DNA from: an uncultured delta proteobacterium
GTDB lineage: Bacteria > Desulfobacterota > Desulfobulbia > Desulfobulbales > Desulfocapsaceae
Reading direction: 5' to 3'
Assembly (NCBI GenBank): GCA_903901335.1
Contig: CAIUQR010000107.1
Location: 1-64,000, forward strand
DNA length: 64,000 bases
The notes under the pieces are model-generated. The model had not been told where the DNA came from. It saw only the letters and a program-made list of their open reading frames with translations, and ran no database searches. Positions 8,752-17,555 of the stretch are shown in pieces. A program made the position numbers and the translations under genes. Every line of letters begins with the position of its first letter. Position 1 is the stretch's first letter.

Positions 8752-10863
8752 ATGAAAATGACCATTGGCAAGAAACTGAGTTTTAGTTTCTTAGGACTGG
8801 CGACACTTGTCCTTCTTTCTGGAATTGTAGGTATCATTATCCTCTATAAAGTCACAAACTCGGCAGATACCGTCGGAAAAAACAAGGCCCCCGTCCAATA
8901 TGCCGTCATGAATGCCGCTTTGGCCCTCGAAAAAATTCAAAAATATACGGTTGAGTACAGCAGCGCCACAACCGGTCTGCACGACCTGGAAGAAAAACTG
9001 ACCGCCTATCTCGACGAATTCGACATGTGGATTTCCATGCTTCAGAACGGAACGGAATCCAAGGACTTTAAAAGCAGCAGGTCCGGCAGTCTTTATACCT
9101 CAAAGGGTCTGACGGTCTTCACCCCGAAAGGGTCCCAAAAAATCAAACAGGTAACGGAAAAAATCCTGCAGGAAAGCACCAACCTTAAAACCAATACCAC
9201 TGATCTTATCAGAGCCCACAAGGAATACGCCTCATATTCGGTTATCGCAAAAGACGGGAAGATCTATCCGCTGCCGTCCTTTCTCAATTTTACCCAGCGA
9301 CTCCAGACAGATTGGGTCCAGCAACTCAAAGACGCAGCAGGAATGGAGGCTGTCTTTTCTGGGGAAACTAATCCAAAAGCCGGTCTGCTTGGCGAGTGGC
9401 TCACCTCTTACAAGGTTGAAAACCAGGATCTGATGAAGCTCGTCGAACAACTCTCTGCCCAGATAGAAAAAATCAGAAATCTGGCGGCCGAGATAAATAA
9501 AAAGACCTCGGCTGCAGATAAAACAAGCACGTTTAACCGGACAATCACAACCACCTCAAAGATCGAAAGAAACTTCCAACAGCTTCACACTCTCAGTGAG
9601 ACTCTCTACAACAACCTGGAAACAACGGAACGTGCCAAGCAGACAGCGATGACGGCATCCGCCGAGACGATCAACAAGGCACTTTCCAGTCTGATGACAG
9701 ACTCCGCCCTGGAAATGAAAAATGCCTTGCATGTATCCGATGCCACAAAAAAGAGCGGCACAACCACCTTGATCTTGCTGACCCTGGCCGCCGTGGTTAT
9801 AGCTGCTGTAATGGGCACTCTGATGAGCCGCTACCTCTCCCGCAGGATCCATAGTCTGGCCGATACAACCAAAGACATAGCCAATGGCAATCTCCAGAAA
9901 AAGGTGCAGAACACCTCCGGCGATGAACTGGGAGAGCTCGCCGGTGATACAAACACAATGATCGACAATCTTCGGGAGATGATCGGACAGATTCGCAGTT
10001 TTTCGGAAAATCTATCCGATTCCTCAACCGGCCTGGGAGGAGTGTCTCAGGACCTTGATAAAAGCGCGATGGATCTGGGCACAAAATCCACTGATGCAGC
10101 CCATTCCACCGAGATGATGACCTCCTCCATTCTGGATATATCGACAATAGCTAATGACTCCATGGAAAGGGTCCAGAATGTTGCCATGGCCACCGAGGAG
10201 ATGAGTGCCACAATTAAAGAGATTGCCGGAAATGCCGAACAAGCCCGGGCAGTAACGGCCAAGGCTGTTACCACCGTAGAGAAGACGACAACAAAGATGA
10301 CGGAACTGTCTGAAGCAGCCAAAGAGGTCGGCAAGGTGGCCGACGTGATCGTCAATATCGCTGATCAGACCAACCTCCTGTCGCTGAATGCAACGATTGA
10401 AGCAGCCAGGGCCGGTGATGCGGGTAAGGGATTTGCCGTTGTCGCCAACGAGGTCAAGGAACTGGCAAAGCAGACAAACCAGGCCACGGGGGATATCAGG
10501 GAGAAAATCGCCGCTATCCAGCAATCCAGCGATATGACCATTACCGCCATCGAGGAGATATCCCAAGTAATAAATGACATCAATTCGATCGTGGTTGTAA
10601 TTGCCGGTGCCGTTGAAGAACAGGCGGTAACCACCGACCAGATAGCCCAGGATATCGCCTCGGTGTCGATGGGCATAGAGGATATGAACAAGAATGTCAC
10701 CTCGGCAACAAAGATTGTGGAATCGGTTTCAGGAGATATCGGGGTGGTGAAAATAACCAGCAATCAGGTGCAGAACGGCAGCTCCCAGATTAAAACGAGC
10801 GCTGAAGACCTGAAAAGACTGGCGGGGGAACTTAAAACCCTGGTGGGCAAATTCAGTCTCTAA
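8752..10863 (+). CDS. Methyl-accepting chemotaxis protein with large helical sensor domain
   Basis: A 703-residue receptor: TM1 at about 10-33, an extracytoplasmic, probably helical ligand domain of about 300 residues with no Cache or PAS signature, TM2 at about 336-358, HAMP to about 412, then the MCP signalling domain with its hairpin tip near 530-565 (IADQTNLLSLNATIEAARAG, KGFAVVANEVKELAKQT). It signals through CheW/CheA to the flagellar motor or a related pathway. There is no C-terminal CheR-docking pentapeptide. GAGG precedes the ATG. The gene immediately downstream encodes a secreted Cache protein, a candidate ligand-binding partner. Confidence 0.93.
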   Translation: MKMTIGKKLSFSFLGLATLVLLSGIVGIIILYKVTNSADTVGKNKAPVQYAVMNAALALEKIQKYTVEYSSATTGLHDLEEKLTAYLDEFDMWISMLQNGTESKDFKSSRSGSLYTSKGLTVFTPKGSQKIKQVTEKILQESTNLKTNTTDLIRAHKEYASYSVIAKDGKIYPLPSFLNFTQRLQTDWVQQLKDAAGMEAVFSGETNPKAGLLGEWLTSYKVENQDLMKLVEQLSAQIEKIRNLAAEINKKTSAADKTSTFNRTITTTSKIERNFQQLHTLSETLYNNLETTERAKQTAMTASAETINKALSSLMTDSALEMKNALHVSDATKKSGTTTLILLTLAAVVIAAVMGTLMSRYLSRRIHSLADTTKDIANGNLQKKVQNTSGDELGELAGDTNTMIDNLREMIGQIRSFSENLSDSSTGLGGVSQDLDKSAMDLGTKSTDAAHSTEMMTSSILDISTIANDSMERVQNVAMATEEMSATIKEIAGNAEQARAVTAKAVTTVEKTTTKMTELSEAAKEVGKVADVIVNIADQTNLLSLNATIEAARAGDAGKGFAVVANEVKELAKQTNQATGDIREKIAAIQQSSDMTITAIEEISQVINDINSIVVVIAGAVEEQAVTTDQIAQDIASVSMGIEDMNKNVTSATKIVESVSGDIGVVKITSNQVQNGSSQIKTSAEDLKRLAGELKTLVGKFSL

Positions 10864-10874
10864 GCAAAAAGCAC

Positions 10875-10950
10875 CTCTGCTCAGCGTCGTATGTCTGGGG
10901 CGCAGGCCCCGGCAGTCAAAGATGGATCGGGCCTATGCCGCCGAGCAGAG
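10875..10950 (+). ncRNA. Candidate structured leader (three-way junction) ahead of the Cache gene
   Basis: The spacer between the chemoreceptor and the Cache gene folds by eye into a closed junction: P1 CTCTGCTC (10875-10882) with GAGCAGAG (10943-10950), P2 GGGGC (10897-10901) with GCCCC (10906-10910), and P3 CGGCA (10910-10914) with TGCCG (10936-10940), sharing one base with P2. A small hairpin TACCA/TGGTA follows, then AGGAGAG and the ATG at 11003. It could be a regulatory leader, or simply an mRNA stability element separating two cistrons. It does not match a riboswitch consensus I know. Confidence 0.35.
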
Positions 10951-11002
10951 AAGGCATCACAACTACCAAGAATGGTATCAACACCAAAACAGGAGAGAAC
11001 TC

Positions 11003-11533
11003 ATGACCAGAAAAATCTACACAATCATCATCGCGGCTGTTATGGTAGTTGCCTTTATTTCCAAAGGCTACACCGAACCCCTTACTCCCGAACTCTGCAA
11101 GCAAAAGGCCAAGGCCGCTGCTGCGCTGATAAAAGCGGAAGGAGAGGCAGCTTTTGACAAGATCAAAGACCCGAAGGGCGAATTCATGTTTGCCAACGGT
11201 GAAGGCTATGTATGGATTCATAACCTGGAGGGTAAGATGGTCATGCACCCGATTAAACCGGCTCTCGATGGTACCAACGTCCTCGACTTGCGTGATGTCA
11301 ACGGCGTCTATCTCTTCGCCGCAATGAATGAGCTGGTTCAGGATAAAGGTGAAGGATGGGTTCCCTACGCCTGGCCGAAACCAGGCCAGAAGGAAAGTTC
11401 GCCCAAGATCTCTTATGTTGTTCTGGTCAAACACGGCGACAAGAATTATGTTGCCGGCAGCGGCATGTATGATGTTACCGCAGCCGATATAGCAAAAAAA
11501 TTCCCGGGCGATGCCCTTTACTCGGACAAATAA
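11003..11533 (+). CDS. Secreted stand-alone single Cache domain protein
   Basis: A 176-residue protein: signal peptide or anchor at 1-25 (TIIIAAVMVVAFISKGYTE), then one Cache_2-like domain with YVWIHNLEGKMVMHPIKP, GVYLFAAMNELV, the GWVPYAWPKPG motif and a final YVAGSGMYD. There is no transmembrane signalling module after it, so it should be periplasmic. The domain is closely similar to both Cache repeats in the chemoreceptor at 13782-16016. The ATG at 11003 has AGGAGAG upstream; a longer in-frame ATG at 10922 lies inside the structured leader. I infer a soluble sensor for small organic ligands, perhaps acting with the upstream receptor. Confidence 0.85.
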   Translation: MTRKIYTIIIAAVMVVAFISKGYTEPLTPELCKQKAKAAAALIKAEGEAAFDKIKDPKGEFMFANGEGYVWIHNLEGKMVMHPIKPALDGTNVLDLRDVNGVYLFAAMNELVQDKGEGWVPYAWPKPGQKESSPKISYVVLVKHGDKNYVAGSGMYDVTAADIAKKFPGDALYSDK

Positions 11534-11616
11534 GAAGGGCAAGGTCTCTCCTCTTGCAAGGCCTGTCTTGAAACCTTTTTTCTGTTGCAGAATGAGGCAG
11601 ATAACGAAGTGAACGC

Positions 11617-11661
11617 AGCCCTTTTCCGACCCGGCACCGGGTATCGGAAAAGGGCTTTTTC
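11617..11661 (+). terminator. Strong intrinsic terminator after the Cache gene
   Basis: AGCCCTTTTCCGA pairs with TCGGAAAAGGGCT, with an inner CCGG/CCGG extension, and the stem is followed by TTTTT at 11656-11660. It ends the transcript of the Cache gene (stop at 11533) and lies 27 bp before the radical SAM gene, which therefore needs its own promoter or readthrough. Confidence 0.92.
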
Positions 11662-11687
11662 CTGTCGCCATCCGTTTGGACCCTTCT

Positions 11688-13187
11688 ATGCTTTTGATCC
11701 ATCCACCGGCAGCCAAAGCCTGCGAACCGCCTGCAGGCATTGCCCATCTTGCCGGAACCCTGCGCGCTCATGGCTCTGTCTGCACGGTTTTCGACGCCAA
11801 TCTGGAGGGCCTTCTTTTTCTGATCGCGTCGGCCCGGCCAACCGGGGATGCCTGGAGCAGGCGGGCCTGCCGGAATATGGCAGCCAACCTTGCCGCACTG
11901 CGCTCCCCGCAGCTCTATGCCAGTCCAGCCCGCTACCAGCGGGCAGTAGCAGATCTCAACCACCTGATCGAGATTGCCGGACTCCGGCACAACCTGGTCA
12001 TTAATCTTGCCAACTACCAGGATGACAACTTGTCCCCGCTCAAGAGCTGCGATCTGCTCCAATCGGCTGAACATCCGCAGAACAATATCTTCTTTCCGTG
12101 GTTTTCCTCGCGACTCCCCGAGCTTCTGGCAGACAAGGCACCTTCGTTCATCGGGTTTTCCCTGAATTATCTCAGCCAGGCGCTCACCACCTTTGCAATG
12201 ATAGGCTATATTAAAGCGCAGTACCCCGGCCTGCCGGTGATCTTAGGTGGTGGTCTGCTGACATCCTGGATGCGCAACCCTGCCTGGACACGTCCATTTG
12301 CCGGATTGGTGGACCATCTCATCGCCGGCAGAGGCGAGTTGCCCCTCCTGGCGCTGGTCCAAAAAAAAGACCAGGGCCACCGGCGCCCTGATTACAACGG
12401 CCTGCCGCGTGAAGGGTACCTGGCACCGGGGTTTATTCTTCCCTATGCCGCCTCATCCGGTTGCTCCTGGAGCAGATGCTCCTTCTGCCCCGAGACCGCC
12501 GAGGGAAATCCCTATTCCGCGGTTTCAGCTGAAACGGTCCTGGGGGATATCCACCAGCTTGCCGCTGAGACCTCGCCCATTTTGCTCCATTTTCTCGATA
12601 ACGCCATCAGCCCGGCCCTGCTGCGGGCCATGGTCGAGGACAGCCGGAATATCCCGTGGTATGGTTTTTCCAGGATCACTGCCGCTTTGACCGACCTTGA
12701 TTTCTGCCGGGGTCTGCGCAGGTCGGGCTGCAGGATGCTCAAACTGGGCATCGAATCGGGCGATCAGACTGTTCTGGATACGATGGACAAGGGTATTGAT
12801 CTCGGTATGGTCTCCCGGGCACTGACGGCACTGAAGGAAGCCGGGATCGCCACCTATGTCTATCTGCTGTTCGGCACCCCGGCCGAATCCCTTACCGAGG
12901 CTCGAAAAACCATGGAGCTCGTTGCCCGGCACCACACGGCCATTACCTTCCTGAACCTGGCCATCTTTAATATGCCCATCTGCAGCAGTGAAGCCGCCGG
13001 CCTGCAGACCGACGGCGTGGAGGAGGACCTCTCTTTATACACCAATTTTACCCACCCGCGCGGTTGGAACCGGAAGGAAGTCCGCAGATTTCTCGACCAG
13101 GAGTTCCGCCGTCATCCATTGATCGCCCCGATCCTCAGGAACGATCCACCGCTGTTTACCTCCAACCATGCCCCGTTCTTTTGCTAG
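11688..13187 (+). CDS. B12-binding-type radical SAM protein
   Basis: A 499-residue protein with an N-terminal cobalamin-binding-like Rossmann region (LLIHPP, GIAHLAGTLRAHG, FIGFSLNYLSQ, PGLPVILGGG) and a radical SAM TIM barrel whose cluster motif is CSWSRCSFC at about 259-267. The first two Cys are four residues apart (CX4CX2C) rather than the classic three, a spacing seen in part of this superfamily. LGIESGDQTVLDTMDKGI is the usual SAM-binding strand. It is flanked by a terminator upstream and a convergent FKBP gene. The start is ATG 11688, or TTG 11676; neither has a good ribosome binding site. The substrate is unknown. Confidence 0.85.
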   Translation: MLLIHPPAAKACEPPAGIAHLAGTLRAHGSVCTVFDANLEGLLFLIASARPTGDAWSRRACRNMAANLAALRSPQLYASPARYQRAVADLNHLIEIAGLRHNLVINLANYQDDNLSPLKSCDLLQSAEHPQNNIFFPWFSSRLPELLADKAPSFIGFSLNYLSQALTTFAMIGYIKAQYPGLPVILGGGLLTSWMRNPAWTRPFAGLVDHLIAGRGELPLLALVQKKDQGHRRPDYNGLPREGYLAPGFILPYAASSGCSWSRCSFCPETAEGNPYSAVSAETVLGDIHQLAAETSPILLHFLDNAISPALLRAMVEDSRNIPWYGFSRITAALTDLDFCRGLRRSGCRMLKLGIESGDQTVLDTMDKGIDLGMVSRALTALKEAGIATYVYLLFGTPAESLTEARKTMELVARHHTAITFLNLAIFNMPICSSEAAGLQTDGVEEDLSLYTNFTHPRGWNRKEVRRFLDQEFRRHPLIAPILRNDPPLFTSNHAPFFC

Positions 13188-13206
13188 TCTTTGTCACTGC
13201 TGAAAA

Positions 13207-13635
13207 CTACCTTATCGAGACCAGCTCAATCTGAAAAGTAAGATCCTTCCCGGCATAAGGCGGATTGGCATCCAGGGTCACATGCGTCGAATTGACATCG
13301 ATGATCCTGACCTGGACGAGTTCCCCGCCCGCCCCTCCCATCTGCAGCCTCTGACCGACCTGCGGGTCCAGATCTGCGGGAATATGCTCGCGCGGCGCCT
13401 TGATCAGCAGGGCCTCATCATAGGAACCGTAGGCCTTCTCGGCAGGAATCGTGACACGTTTAGAATCGCCCACGCCCATTCCGAGAACCGCCTCTTCAAA
13501 GCCGACAATAACCTGACCGCTGCCAATCTTAAATTCCAACGGTTCGTGCCCGGCCGATGAGTCAAACACCGAGCCGTCGGCCAGTGTCCCCGTATAATGT
13601 ATCTTAACCGTATCGCCTTGTTTTGCTGTAGCCAT
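13207..13635 (-). CDS. FKBP-type peptidyl-prolyl isomerase (SlyD-like)
   Basis: A 142-residue cytoplasmic isomerase with the FKBP core interrupted by an insert-in-flap region as in SlyD: VKIHYTGTLADGSVFDSS, PLEFKIGSGQVIVGFEEAVLGM and KAYGSYDEAL, followed by LDANPPYAGKDLTFQIELVSI. It lacks the metal-binding His-rich tail of E. coli SlyD. The ATG at 13635 follows AAAGGAG; an upstream in-frame ATG at 13683 is not needed. It acts in prolyl isomerisation and as a chaperone. Confidence 0.95.
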   Translation of the reverse strand: MATAKQGDTVKIHYTGTLADGSVFDSSAGHEPLEFKIGSGQVIVGFEEAVLGMGVGDSKRVTIPAEKAYGSYDEALLIKAPREHIPADLDPQVGQRLQMGGAGGELVQVRIIDVNSTHVTLDANPPYAGKDLTFQIELVSIR

Positions 13636-13735
13636 TATATCTCCTTTTTCTCCGGGCACCGATTCCTTCGGGACCCTGATCATGGTTAAAAAGGAGACAC
13701 TATAGCATACTTTGTTCCCGATTCAAACCGGCAAA

Positions 13736-13752
13736 CGATTCCGCCGGAATCG
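13736..13752 (-). terminator. Possible terminator of the tandem-Cache chemoreceptor
   Basis: CGATTCC and GGAATCG form a 7-bp stem with a 3-nt loop, 30 bp beyond the chemoreceptor stop on the minus strand. Only TTT follows, so it would be a weak terminator. Confidence 0.4.
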
Positions 13753-13781
13753 ACACAGTCAAGGCAATTTTTCAGGGTAAC

Positions 13782-16016
13782 CTAAACCTTGAAGGTTGCA
13801 ACCAGCTTTGAAAAACCGCTGGACAGGTCGTTCAAACGTGTAGCATTCGAACTCACCCGGTTCGAATTTTCGCTCATTTCCGTGGCGGCAGTGTTGACAT
13901 CGGCGATCTCCCGGGCAATTTCAGCTGAAACGGTAGAACTCTGGGCCACATTCTCGTTGATCACCTGGATACCCTGAGAGATCTGGGCAATATTCTGGGA
14001 GATCTCATTGGCGGTGACAGCCTGTTCTTCAACGGCAGTGGCAATGGTGTTGACGATCGAGCTGTTCTCGCTCACAACATTGCTGATATTGCCGATCTCG
14101 GCAACCGTCGCGCTTGTAGTTTTCTGGATTTCCTCGATCCGGTCTTTGATTAAATCCGCCGCTATGGCCGTCTGTTTCGCCAGTTCTTTTATCTCGCTCG
14201 CGACAACGGCAAAGCCCTTGCCGGCGTCCCCTGCCCTTGCCGCCTCGATGGTAGCGTTCAGGGCCAGGAGATCGACCTGACTTGAGATTTCGGAGATGGT
14301 CTCCAGGACCTTATTGATCTCCATGGCCGACTTACCCAGCGCATCGACCTGCGCAGACGCCTTCGCTGCCTCTCCCACAGCCTGATCGGTGATGACCCTG
14401 GCCTTTTCTGAGGTCTGGGCTATCTCCTTGATCGTGGCGTTCATCTCCTCAACTGAAGCGGCCACCATATCGACACTTGCGGCAGTTTCCTCCATGGAGG
14501 CCGATACGGAGGACATATTGGCAGACATCTCCTCAACGGCCACCGCCACGGTATTCGCCTTGCCGGAGGTTTCACCGGCCCCTGTGGACATTTCGCCTGA
14601 GATCCTGGAGAGAGAGCCTGCGGAAGAGTTCAGCTCTTTGGTATCTTCTGCTATCAGTTTGATAATATTCTGCAATTTCTCGACAAAAACATTGAACCAC
14701 TTGGCCATATCCCCCAGCTCATCCTTGGTTGTCACCTTCAGCCGACCCGTCAGATCCCCCTCGCCCTCAGCGATATCACGCAGCATCAGACTGGCCTCCC
14801 TGATCGGAGCGGAGATTCTCTTGGCCATATACGTAATAATGCCGGCGACAAGCAGGATCAACGCAGTACTGAAGCCGATGATCCAAAGCCGCTGTTTTCC
14901 TATGGTCGATGTGACGTCCTTTTGCTGGGCCAGCATGGCCTTGTCGATATCATCGGTATAAATACCGGTGCCGACAATCCAATTCCATTCTTTGAACAGT
15001 TTCACGTAGGAAAGTTTTTTGACCGGGTCCTTCTCACCAGGTTTAGGCCACATATAGTCCACATATCCCTCACCTTTTTCCTTACTGACCCTGGCCATTT
15101 CAGCAAACAGCTTTTTACCGCTCGGGTCCTGGAAGTCGCCCATATCCTTGCCGTTCAGTTCCGGCTTGATCGGGTGCATGACAATCTTTGCCTCCGTATC
15201 AATGACGAAAAAATAATCCTGATTGTCAGGACCAAAACGGAGGTTGCCGATCTCCTGTATCGCCTGCTCTTTGAAGCGTTGTTCCGCCATCTGCAGATAG
15301 ACGCCGGTACCTATAATCCAGTTCCACGGCTTGAACAGGCGGACATAGGAGAGTTTGGCCACCGGTTTCTGTTCGCCTGGTTTCGGCCACATGTAATCCA
15401 CAAAACCCTGCCCGTCCTTCTCGCAGACCTTGACCATCTCGACGAAAAGCTTTTTACCGTTCGGATCCTTGGAATCCGAGATATCCTTGCCGTTCATCTC
15501 GGGTTTCATCGGATGCATGACCATGGCAGGCTGCATATCATTGATCCACAGATAATTTCCGTCGGCATAGCGCATTTTTTCTATAATCCCGGCGGCTATT
15601 TTCTGTTTTTCACCGTCAGTGAGTTCCTTTCTTGCGTACACCCCTTCAATCGATGAGTAGGCCAGATCAACGATGGACTTCAGTTCCTGCTGATAGGCAT
15701 GGGCGACCTGAACCGGATCATGGGCGGCGCGATACTGGGCAGCCATGATCTCGAAGGTATTGCGGACCAGATCGTTAAGTTTCTCATTTTTATCGTTCAC
15801 CATGATGGAATGGATCCTGTCGATACTTTGAGCTCCTTGCTTCTGTAATGATGAAATACCCATCCACATGGTGATCAAACCAAACAGGATAAAAAAGGGC
15901 AGGGTGGTGAAAAGGATTTTTTGTTTGATCGACTTGACGCTCCTCCGGAAATTATGGTAATCGAGACAGCCTTCCTTTGTGCAACCCGAAAACGGGTCTC
16001 TTTCTTCCCCTCGCAA
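13782..16016 (-). CDS. Methyl-accepting chemotaxis protein with two tandem Cache repeats
   Basis: A receptor of up to 744 residues: TM1 at about 34-54, two successive Cache_2-type modules each with YLWIND/YFFVID, VMHPxKPExNGKD, DYMWPKPGE and a closing WNWIIGTGVY/WNWIVGTGIY, TM2 near 390-410, HAMP, and the MCP signalling domain (SSQVDLLALNATIEAARAG, KGFAVVASEIKELAKQT). The repeats look like a recent internal duplication. The start is unclear: TTG 16016 gives this length but has no ribosome binding site, while a good GGAGGAG near 15945 stands before VKSIKQK, where the codon is GTC and no standard start follows. It is transcribed divergently from the flavoprotein gene. Confidence 0.92.
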   Translation of the reverse strand: MRGEERDPFSGCTKEGCLDYHNFRRSVKSIKQKILFTTLPFFILFGLITMWMGISSLQKQGAQSIDRIHSIMVNDKNEKLNDLVRNTFEIMAAQYRAAHDPVQVAHAYQQELKSIVDLAYSSIEGVYARKELTDGEKQKIAAGIIEKMRYADGNYLWINDMQPAMVMHPMKPEMNGKDISDSKDPNGKKLFVEMVKVCEKDGQGFVDYMWPKPGEQKPVAKLSYVRLFKPWNWIIGTGVYLQMAEQRFKEQAIQEIGNLRFGPDNQDYFFVIDTEAKIVMHPIKPELNGKDMGDFQDPSGKKLFAEMARVSKEKGEGYVDYMWPKPGEKDPVKKLSYVKLFKEWNWIVGTGIYTDDIDKAMLAQQKDVTSTIGKQRLWIIGFSTALILLVAGIITYMAKRISAPIREASLMLRDIAEGEGDLTGRLKVTTKDELGDMAKWFNVFVEKLQNIIKLIAEDTKELNSSAGSLSRISGEMSTGAGETSGKANTVAVAVEEMSANMSSVSASMEETAASVDMVAASVEEMNATIKEIAQTSEKARVITDQAVGEAAKASAQVDALGKSAMEINKVLETISEISSQVDLLALNATIEAARAGDAGKGFAVVASEIKELAKQTAIAADLIKDRIEEIQKTTSATVAEIGNISNVVSENSSIVNTIATAVEEQAVTANEISQNIAQISQGIQVINENVAQSSTVSAEIAREIADVNTAATEMSENSNRVSSNATRLNDLSSGFSKLVATFKV

Positions 16017-16220
16017 AGCAGATAAACTTTCAGATTGTCATGAATTATATGCTTCCCCGGATGGGGATGTCAAATTTCAAACTCATATTCAATCTTATAG
16101 TGGAAAAAATGAATACCGATGGCAATTCCTACCCAAAATGGCTATACCTTTATTTCTGCTGACAGCATCCGGTTACATCAGGCAAGAGACCGGCTGAAAT
16201 AACCTTACAGAAATCATCCT

Positions 16221-17477
16221 ATGAAAAAAGTCATTGTGGTCGGCGGCGGGGCCGCCGGTTTACTCGCGGCAGGCCAGGCAGCTATGGCCTGCGCCGAGGT
16301 CCTCCTCTTAGAAAAGATGCAACGGCCCGGACGCAAGCTTTGCATCACCGGCAAGGGCCGCTGCAACCTGACAAACATCGCGGAACTCTCTGACTTTCTT
16401 GACCATTTCGGCAGGAACGGCCGGTTTCTCAGGCAGGCATTTGCCCAATTTTTCACCCCCAACCTGATGGATTTTCTCACAGGACTCGGCCTGGAGCTGG
16501 CAACGGAGAGGGGCGGCCGGGTTTTTCCGGTAAGCGGCAAGGCCCCGGACGTGCTGAAGGTCCTGCAGAAGTGGCTGGCAGCACTGGATGTGACCAGCAG
16601 ATGCACCTCTCCGGTGGAACGTCTCCTGATCGACAACGGCCGGATCACCGGTGTCCTCTGCGAAGGCCGGAAAATAAGGGGAGACGCTGTCATTCTCGCC
16701 ACCGGCGGCGCTTCCTATCCGGCCACCGGCTCAACCGGTGACGGCTATATCCTGGCCAGGGCGGCCGGCCATACCATCGTTCCTGTCCGTCCGGCCCTCG
16801 TACCGCTGGAGACAGCGGGACATACTGCAAAAAAAATGGCAGGACTCAGCCTGCGCAATGTTGCAGTGCGGATGATCGTCGATGGGAAAAAAAAGCGGCA
16901 GGCCTTCGGCGAGATCGCCTTTACCGAATTCGGTCTGAGCGGACCCGTTACGCTAACCTGCAGCGGCGAGGTTGTCGATTATCTGCGAGAAGGAAAAAAG
17001 GTCGTCTTTTCCCTGGACCTGAAACCCGCCCTGGATGAGACAAAGCTTGACGCCCGGCTGCAACGCGACTTTACCTCTCGCGCCAAAGAACAGTTTGACA
17101 GCGTCCTGCGCGGCCTGCTGCCGCGGGAGATGGTCCCGGTCTGTGTCGAGGCAACCGGTATCCCGCTGGAAAAGCCCGCAGGCGAGATCACCGCCAAAGA
17201 GCGCAGATGCCTGCGCACCTGGATCAAGGACTTCCGGCTGGAGATCAGCGGCCATCGGTCGTTTGACGAAGCGATTATCACCGCAGGCGGAGTGGATGTC
17301 CGGGAGATCGATCCGCGGACCATGGAATCCCTGCGAACCAAAGGCCTCTATATCGTGGGCGAACTCCTCGATATCCATGGTGATACCGGCGGCTATAACC
17401 TCCAGGCCGCCTTTTCCACCGGTTGGCTGGCAGGCAGATCAGCCGCCATAGAAAAAGAAACGGATTTTTTGGTGTAA
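16221..17477 (+). CDS. HI0933/BaiN-like flavoprotein (NAD(P)/FAD-dependent oxidoreductase)
   Basis: A 418-residue FAD enzyme with the dinucleotide-binding VVGGGAAGLLAAGQAA at the N-terminus, the HI0933 hallmark RPGRKLCITGKGRCNLTN (about 34-51), ILATGGASYPATGSTGDGY, GEIAFTEFGLSGP and the C-terminal IITAGGVDVREIDPRTMES ... GELLDIHGDTGGYNLQAAF. Family members reduce C=C bonds in steroids (BaiN), but most have no assigned substrate. Nothing nearby indicates the substrate. Confidence 0.93.
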   Translation: MKKVIVVGGGAAGLLAAGQAAMACAEVLLLEKMQRPGRKLCITGKGRCNLTNIAELSDFLDHFGRNGRFLRQAFAQFFTPNLMDFLTGLGLELATERGGRVFPVSGKAPDVLKVLQKWLAALDVTSRCTSPVERLLIDNGRITGVLCEGRKIRGDAVILATGGASYPATGSTGDGYILARAAGHTIVPVRPALVPLETAGHTAKKMAGLSLRNVAVRMIVDGKKKRQAFGEIAFTEFGLSGPVTLTCSGEVVDYLREGKKVVFSLDLKPALDETKLDARLQRDFTSRAKEQFDSVLRGLLPREMVPVCVEATGIPLEKPAGEITAKERRCLRTWIKDFRLEISGHRSFDEAIITAGGVDVREIDPRTMESLRTKGLYIVGELLDIHGDTGGYNLQAAFSTGWLAGRSAAIEKETDFLV

Positions 17478-17527
17478 ACTTGTGCAAAAAAATCCAAGTG
17501 CTGGAATAGCTCCATTTTTTGTAGTCA

Positions 17528-17554
17528 ACAACCTCCGGCAAAGCCGGAGGTTGT
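17528..17554. terminator. Perfect hairpin downstream of the flavoprotein gene
   Basis: A 12-bp perfect stem (ACAACCTCCGGC / GCCGGAGGTTGT) with an AAA loop, 50 bp past the flavoprotein stop and just beyond the stop of the convergent small membrane-protein gene at 17556. No T-run follows on the plus strand, but the shape and its place between convergent genes suggest a bidirectional terminator. Confidence 0.6.
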
Positions 17555-17555
17555 C

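Noticed and set aside
10860-10960. c-di-GMP (GEMM) riboswitch ahead of the Cache gene
   Set aside because: The conserved GEMM core (the CAAACC loop and GACGCAAAGCC stretch) is not present, although a junction-like fold is.
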